Below are positions 5,962 to 9,937 of a stretch of 9,937 nt of DNA, piece after piece; position 1 is the first letter of the stretch, and the number at the start of each line of letters is the position of its first letter. A program made the position numbers and the translations under genes. Under the pieces are notes generated by a model. It was not told where the DNA came from and did not search any database. It saw only the letters and a program-made list of their open reading frames with translations. Source of the stretch: Gemmataceae bacterium (GTDB lineage Bacteria; Planctomycetota; Planctomycetia; Gemmatales; Gemmataceae); contig JAOAAM010000482.1 in assembly GCA_026418875.1 (NCBI GenBank), forward strand, positions 1-9,937, read 5' to 3'.

Positions 5962-8900
5962 ATGGAATTGTCGCGACCGATCCGAAAACTTTTGGCGGCG
6001 AACCGCTCCGAAATCGCCATCCGTGTTTTCCGCAGCGCTCATGAGTTGGGCATCCGCACCGTGGCGATTTACTCTCACGAGGACCGCTTTGCGCTGCATC
6101 GCTTCAAGGCGGACGAAGCTTACCCTGTGGGCAAACCGGGCGAGCCGATCCGTGCTTACTTGGACATTCCCGGGATCGTGGCCTTGGCGAAGCAGCACGG
6201 CGTGGACGCCATCCACCCCGGCTACGGTTTCTTGAGCGAGAATCCCGAATTCGCAGCCGCCTGCCGAAACGCGGGCATCATTTTCGTCGGACCAAGAACG
6301 GAAGTCTTGCGGCAGTTAGGGGACAAAGTTGCGGCCCGGCGGATCGCCCAGCAAGCCGGCGTTCCGGTGCTGCCGGGTACCGACCAGCCCGTGCACACCG
6401 ACGACGAGGCCCGCCAATGGGCCGAGCGCATCGGCTTCCCGTTGATGATTAAGGCATCGATGGGCGGCGGGGGCCGGGGCATGCGCGCCGTCCATTCTCC
6501 GGCCGAACTGCTCCCCGCCTTGGAACAGGCACGACGGGAGGCCGGCAGCGCCTTCGGCATCCCCGATGTCTTTCTGGAGCGTCTGGTGCCGCGGGCCAGA
6601 CACATCGAAGTGCAATTGCTGGGTGACCAGCACGGCGGATCGGTCCACCTCTTCGAACGCGATTGTTCCATCCAGAGGCGGCATCAGAAAGTCGTCGAGA
6701 TCGCCCCGGCACCTAATCTCGATCCCAAGGTCCGGCGCGGCTTACTCGATGCCGCACTAGCGATCGGTCGGGCCGTCCGCCTCGACAACGCCGGCACGGT
6801 TGAATTCCTCGTCGACGCTGACACCGGCGAGTTCTTTTTCATCGAAGTCAACCCCCGCATCCAAGTCGAGCACACCGTCACCGAGGAGATCACCGGCTAC
6901 GACATCGTCCGCAGCCAAATTCTCATTGCCGAAGGCCGACCGCTGGGCGATCCCGAAATTGGCTTGGGCCGGCAACAGGATGTGGTGACGCATGGTTTCG
7001 CCATCCAATGCCGGGTCACCACGGAGGATCCGCTGAACGGTTTCATGCCCGACTATGGCCGTCTGAGCCACTATCGATCGGCGAGCGGACTGGGGATTCG
7101 GCTCGATGCGGGGACGGCATTTTCCGGCGCGGTCATCACGCCGTTCTACGATTCGCTGTTGGTGAAGGTGACGGCCCACGGATTGCGCTTCGAGGACGCC
7201 GCTCGAAGAATGGAGCGATGCTTGCAAGAGTTCCGCATCCGCGGCGTGAAGACGAACATCCCCTTCTTGCTCAACCTCGTCTTGCACCCGAAGTTCCTTG
7301 CCGGGGGCGTGACGACCCGCTTCCTCGAGGAAACCCCCGAACTGCTCCACTTGCCCCAGCGACGTGACCGGGCGACGAAGATTCTCTCCTACTTGGGCGA
7401 AGTCATCGTGAATGGCCACCCCGAGGTGAAGCGGGATGCCGCCACGCCACGACCCACGGCGAAACCCCAGGCCGCGGTGCCAAGTTGGAAAATCGAAGAA
7501 CCGATTCCCCCCGGCACCCGAGACTTACTCAAGCAGATGGGTGCCAAAGCATTCTGCGAATGGGTTCGCCAGCAGCGACGTGTCCTCGTCACCGACACCA
7601 CCCTGCGCGACGCCCATCAGTCGTTGTTCGCCACTCGCATGCGGACCTACGACATGTTGCAGATCGCGCCGGTCTATGCTCGCCGGCATGCCGGGCTGTT
7701 CTCCCTGGAGATGTGGGGCGGTGCCACCTTCGATACCGCCATGCGCTTCCTGAAGGAATCGCCTTGGGACCGCCTGGCCCAGTTGCGCGAACGTATTCCC
7801 AACATCCTTTTCCAGATGTTGCTGCGGGCCGCCAATGCCGTCGGTTATTCCAACTATCCCGACAACGTGGTCAAGGCATTCGTGCGGGAGTCGGCCCAAG
7901 CGGGGATCGACATTTTCCGCTGCTTCGATTCGCTGAATTGGTTGCCCAATCTCCGCCTCGCCATCGAGGCGGTGCGGGAAACCGATTCACTGTGTGAAGC
8001 CGCCATCTGCTACACCGGCGACATCCTCGACCCGTCCCGGCCGAAATACAACCTGCGCTACTACGTCGATTTGGCCAAGGAACTGGAAAAAGCGGGCGCT
8101 CACCTCCTGGCGATCAAGGACATGGCTGGCATCTGCAAGCCCTTCGCCGCCCGAGAACTCGTCCGGGCCTTGAGGCAAGAAATCAGCCTGCCGATTCACT
8201 TCCACACGCATGACCCGGCCAGCACGCAGATGGCCGCCTTGCTGCTCGCTGCCGAACAGGATGTGGATATCGTGGACGCGGCCTTCGCCTCCATGTCGGG
8301 CCTTACGAGCCAACCGAACCTGAACGGCCTAGTCGAGGCGCTACGGCACACGCCCCGCGACACCGGCTTGGACCCGTCGGCCCTCCGTGCGACGTCGGAT
8401 TACTGGGAAGAGGTCCGCCGGCTGTATCGCCCCTTCGAGAGCGGACAGACCGCTCCGAGTGCCGACGTCTACGAGCATGAGATGCCCGGCGGACAGTACA
8501 CCAACCTGGTCCAGCAAGCGATCGCCTTGGGGTTGGGCGAGCGCTGGCGGGAAGTCGGGAAAATGTACGCCGAGGTGAATCGCATGTTCGGCGACATCGT
8601 CAAAGTGACGCCTTCCTCGAAGGTCGTCGGCGACATGGCCCTGTTCATGCTCGCCAACAACCTCACCCCCCACGATGTGTTGGAGGGCCAGCGCGAGTTG
8701 GCTTTTCCCGAGTCGGTCATCGAATTCTTCGAGGGGAAGATCGGCCAACCGCCCGGGGGTTTCCCGCCCCAGTTGCAACATCGCATTCTTCGCGGCCGAA
8801 AGCCCCTGACCGATCGCGCCGGGCTGCACATGCCCCCCGTCGATTTCGCCGAGGTACAGCGGGAATTGACCACGCGCTTCCAAAAAGAGATGTCGCCAAC

Positions 8901-9426
8901 CGACGTGTTAGCGTACCTGATGTACCCCCGGGTCTTCCCCGAGTTGGTCGAGCATCAAAAAAAATACTCCGACACCAGCGTGCTGCCCACGTCGGCCTTT
9001 TTCTACGGGATGGAGCGAGGCGAGGAAATCGCCGTCGACATCGAACCGGGCAAGACGCTCATCATCAAGTTCCAAGCCGTGGGCGAACCGCACCCGGATG
9101 GCAAAAGGACCGTGTTTTTTGAGTTGAACGGACAACCGCGCGAAGTCTTAATCCTGGATCGCTCGCTGGTTGGAAAAGAGGGAGGCGGGGCCCGGAAGGC
9201 GGAGGTCGGGAATCCGAAGCACGTCGGGGCACCGATGCCCGGAGCCGTGGTCAGCGTCACGGTGTCGGCCGGCGAACTCGTCGAGGAAGGCCAAAAACTG
9301 CTGACGATGGAGGCGATGAAGATGGAGACGACCATCTACGCCGAACGCAGCGGCAAAATTGCCGAAGTGCTGGTCCGCCCCGGCATGCAGGTAGAGGGAG
9401 GCGATCTGCTGATTCGTTACGAATGA
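5962..9426 (+). CDS. pyc: Pyruvate carboxylase, single-chain (biotin-dependent)
   Basis: A complete 1154-residue enzyme, normal for single-chain pyruvate carboxylase. It carboxylates pyruvate to oxaloacetate with ATP and bicarbonate, an anaplerotic cytoplasmic reaction. Domain order: biotin carboxylase (about 1-455) with HPGYGFLSEN from H85, ATP-grasp loop K164-ASMGGGGRGM and EVNPRIQVEH (295-304); a Pro-rich linker (about 488-530); carboxyltransferase (about 535-800) with TDTTLRDAHQS (R549, D550, Q553), the lysine expected to be carboxylated, K719 in IKDMAGICKP, and metal ligands H748 and H750; EMPGGQYTNL with the catalytic Thr at 847; a central tetramerisation region; and a biotin carrier domain (about 1085-1154) with EAMKM, biotinylated on K1120. 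The start follows GAAGG at 5948-5952. One oddity: after HTHD the usual TSG/TSS is PAST. All the catalytic residues I checked are present. Confidence 0.97.
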   Translation: MELSRPIRKLLAANRSEIAIRVFRSAHELGIRTVAIYSHEDRFALHRFKADEAYPVGKPGEPIRAYLDIPGIVALAKQHGVDAIHPGYGFLSENPEFAAACRNAGIIFVGPRTEVLRQLGDKVAARRIAQQAGVPVLPGTDQPVHTDDEARQWAERIGFPLMIKASMGGGGRGMRAVHSPAELLPALEQARREAGSAFGIPDVFLERLVPRARHIEVQLLGDQHGGSVHLFERDCSIQRRHQKVVEIAPAPNLDPKVRRGLLDAALAIGRAVRLDNAGTVEFLVDADTGEFFFIEVNPRIQVEHTVTEEITGYDIVRSQILIAEGRPLGDPEIGLGRQQDVVTHGFAIQCRVTTEDPLNGFMPDYGRLSHYRSASGLGIRLDAGTAFSGAVITPFYDSLLVKVTAHGLRFEDAARRMERCLQEFRIRGVKTNIPFLLNLVLHPKFLAGGVTTRFLEETPELLHLPQRRDRATKILSYLGEVIVNGHPEVKRDAATPRPTAKPQAAVPSWKIEEPIPPGTRDLLKQMGAKAFCEWVRQQRRVLVTDTTLRDAHQSLFATRMRTYDMLQIAPVYARRHAGLFSLEMWGGATFDTAMRFLKESPWDRLAQLRERIPNILFQMLLRAANAVGYSNYPDNVVKAFVRESAQAGIDIFRCFDSLNWLPNLRLAIEAVRETDSLCEAAICYTGDILDPSRPKYNLRYYVDLAKELEKAGAHLLAIKDMAGICKPFAARELVRALRQEISLPIHFHTHDPASTQMAALLLAAEQDVDIVDAAFASMSGLTSQPNLNGLVEALRHTPRDTGLDPSALRATSDYWEEVRRLYRPFESGQTAPSADVYEHEMPGGQYTNLVQQAIALGLGERWREVGKMYAEVNRMFGDIVKVTPSSKVVGDMALFMLANNLTPHDVLEGQRELAFPESVIEFFEGKIGQPPGGFPPQLQHRILRGRKPLTDRAGLHMPPVDFAEVQRELTTRFQKEMSPTDVLAYLMYPRVFPELVEHQKKYSDTSVLPTSAFFYGMERGEEIAVDIEPGKTLIIKFQAVGEPHPDGKRTVFFELNGQPREVLILDRSLVGKEGGGARKAEVGNPKHVGAPMPGAVVSVTVSAGELVEEGQKLLTMEAMKMETTIYAERSGKIAEVLVRPGMQVEGGDLLIRYE

Positions 9427-9431
9427 AGCCG

Positions 9432-9481
9432 CCGCGGCCCGCCAACACCGACCCACGAACCCCCCGCCGGTGTCGCCGCGG
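9432..9481 (+). promoter_or_regulatory. Two-part GC-rich hairpin between pyc and alkA
   Basis: The outer stem CCGCGGC (9432-9438) pairs with GCCGCGG (9475-9481); the inner stem ACACCG (9445-9450) pairs with CGGTGT (9468-9473). A 6-nt versus 1-nt internal loop separates the two stems. No T-tract follows, so termination would be weak. The 3' arm overlaps the GGGGAAG (9480-9486) that could serve the glycosylase start at 9501. Confidence 0.5.
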
Positions 9482-9500
9482 GGAAGCTCTCCATTCGCCG

Positions 9501-9937
9501 ATGTCGAGCATGCGTCGTCCTCCTCCGACTTCGTCCGATGCCCTTGCAACCCGGTATGCGGTAGCCACGCGGGTCTTGGCTCGGCGCGACCCGGTTTTAC
9601 GCTCCGTCATTCGGCGGGTCGGCCCCTGCACCCTGCGGCCCCACGGCGATCCGCTCACCGTCCTGGTGCGAACCATCATCTCGCAACAACTTTCGGCTCG
9701 GGTCGCCAGGGTCATCGAACAGCGGTTTTTCGCTCGGATCTCCGGCCCAGACATCCTCGACCAGATCGAGCGGCTCAGCGACGAACAAATCCGCTCCTGC
9801 GGCTTGTCCTTCGGAAAAATCCGCAGCTTGCGCGACTTGTGCCGCCACATCCGGGACGGTCGAGTGCCCTTGGATCGACTCGACACCCTGCCGGCCGATG
9901 AAATGCGCGATGTGTCGACGGAAGTGCACGGAATTGG
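9501..9937 (+). CDS. DNA-3-methyladenine glycosylase, AlkA/HhH-GPD type, N-terminal part (runs off window)
   Basis: This is the 5' part of a base-excision-repair glycosylase; 145 codons are visible from ATG 9501 and the frame is open at the window end. The enzyme removes alkylated purines such as 3-methyladenine from DNA. Family features are RRDPVLRSVIRRVGPC (residues 28-43), the diagnostic TIISQQLSARVA (from residue 58), LSDEQIRSCGLSFGKIRSLRDL and the start of the helix-hairpin-helix (VHGIG) at the last bases. The catalytic Asp lies beyond the window and cannot be checked. An in-frame ATG at 9423-9425 overlaps the pyc stop as ATGA and would add 26 Pro/Arg-rich residues; I prefer 9501 because the extra stretch looks non-homologous and encodes a hairpin. 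Position after pyc suggests possible co-transcription without shared function. Confidence 0.85.
   Translation, partial: MSSMRRPPPTSSDALATRYAVATRVLARRDPVLRSVIRRVGPCTLRPHGDPLTVLVRTIISQQLSARVARVIEQRFFARISGPDILDQIERLSDEQIRSCGLSFGKIRSLRDLCRHIRDGRVPLDRLDTLPADEMRDVSTEVHGI

Overview
The window is high-GC bacterial chromosome with long forward-strand genes and short gaps. Every gene I can support lies on the plus strand. The gene content (an HTH-REC fusion regulator, a soluble HDOD-type histidine kinase, a secreted DUF1573 protein, a single-chain pyruvate carboxylase) and the sequence style suggest a planctomycete, perhaps Gemmataceae. That placement is inference from family resemblance, not from a marker gene. 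I see no mobile element, prophage, tRNA, rRNA or CRISPR array.

Layout. (1) 3-875: the 3' part of mnmG (tRNA wobble-uridine modification). (2) 876-1411: a 536-bp gap holding a near-consensus sigma70-type promoter (1134-1161), followed by a leader of about 240 nt that can fold into at least five successive hairpins. (3) 1412-1996: a response regulator with its DNA-binding domain in front of the receiver domain. (4) 2092-3762: a soluble HDOD/histidine kinase, separated from the regulator by a 95-bp gap with a large bulged hairpin. (5) 3839-4573: a ComF-type phosphoribosyltransferase with four CxxC pairs. (6) 4785-5753: a secreted DUF1573 protein with three Ig-like segments. (7) 5754-5961: two small tandem repeats and a good intrinsic terminator. 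(8) 5962-9426: a complete pyruvate carboxylase. (9) From 9501 (or 9423) to the window end: the 5' part of an AlkA-type DNA-3-methyladenine glycosylase, which is open at the window edge.

How the parts fit. The regulator and kinase form a plausible cognate two-component pair that shares the strong promoter, with the long structured leader as a second possible control layer. ComF and DUF1573 follow in the same direction but have no clear functional link to that pair. The terminator after DUF1573 separates this group from the metabolic/repair pair pyc-alkA. Pyruvate carboxylase supplies oxaloacetate; the glycosylase starts base-excision repair of alkylated DNA.

The window is mostly ordinary housekeeping. 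The parts most worth a second look are the structured leader with its T-loop-like hairpin beside the ribosome-binding site, the inverted-order regulator paired with an HDOD kinase, the hairpins in the gene junctions, and the helically phased TTGACA repeats beside the terminator.
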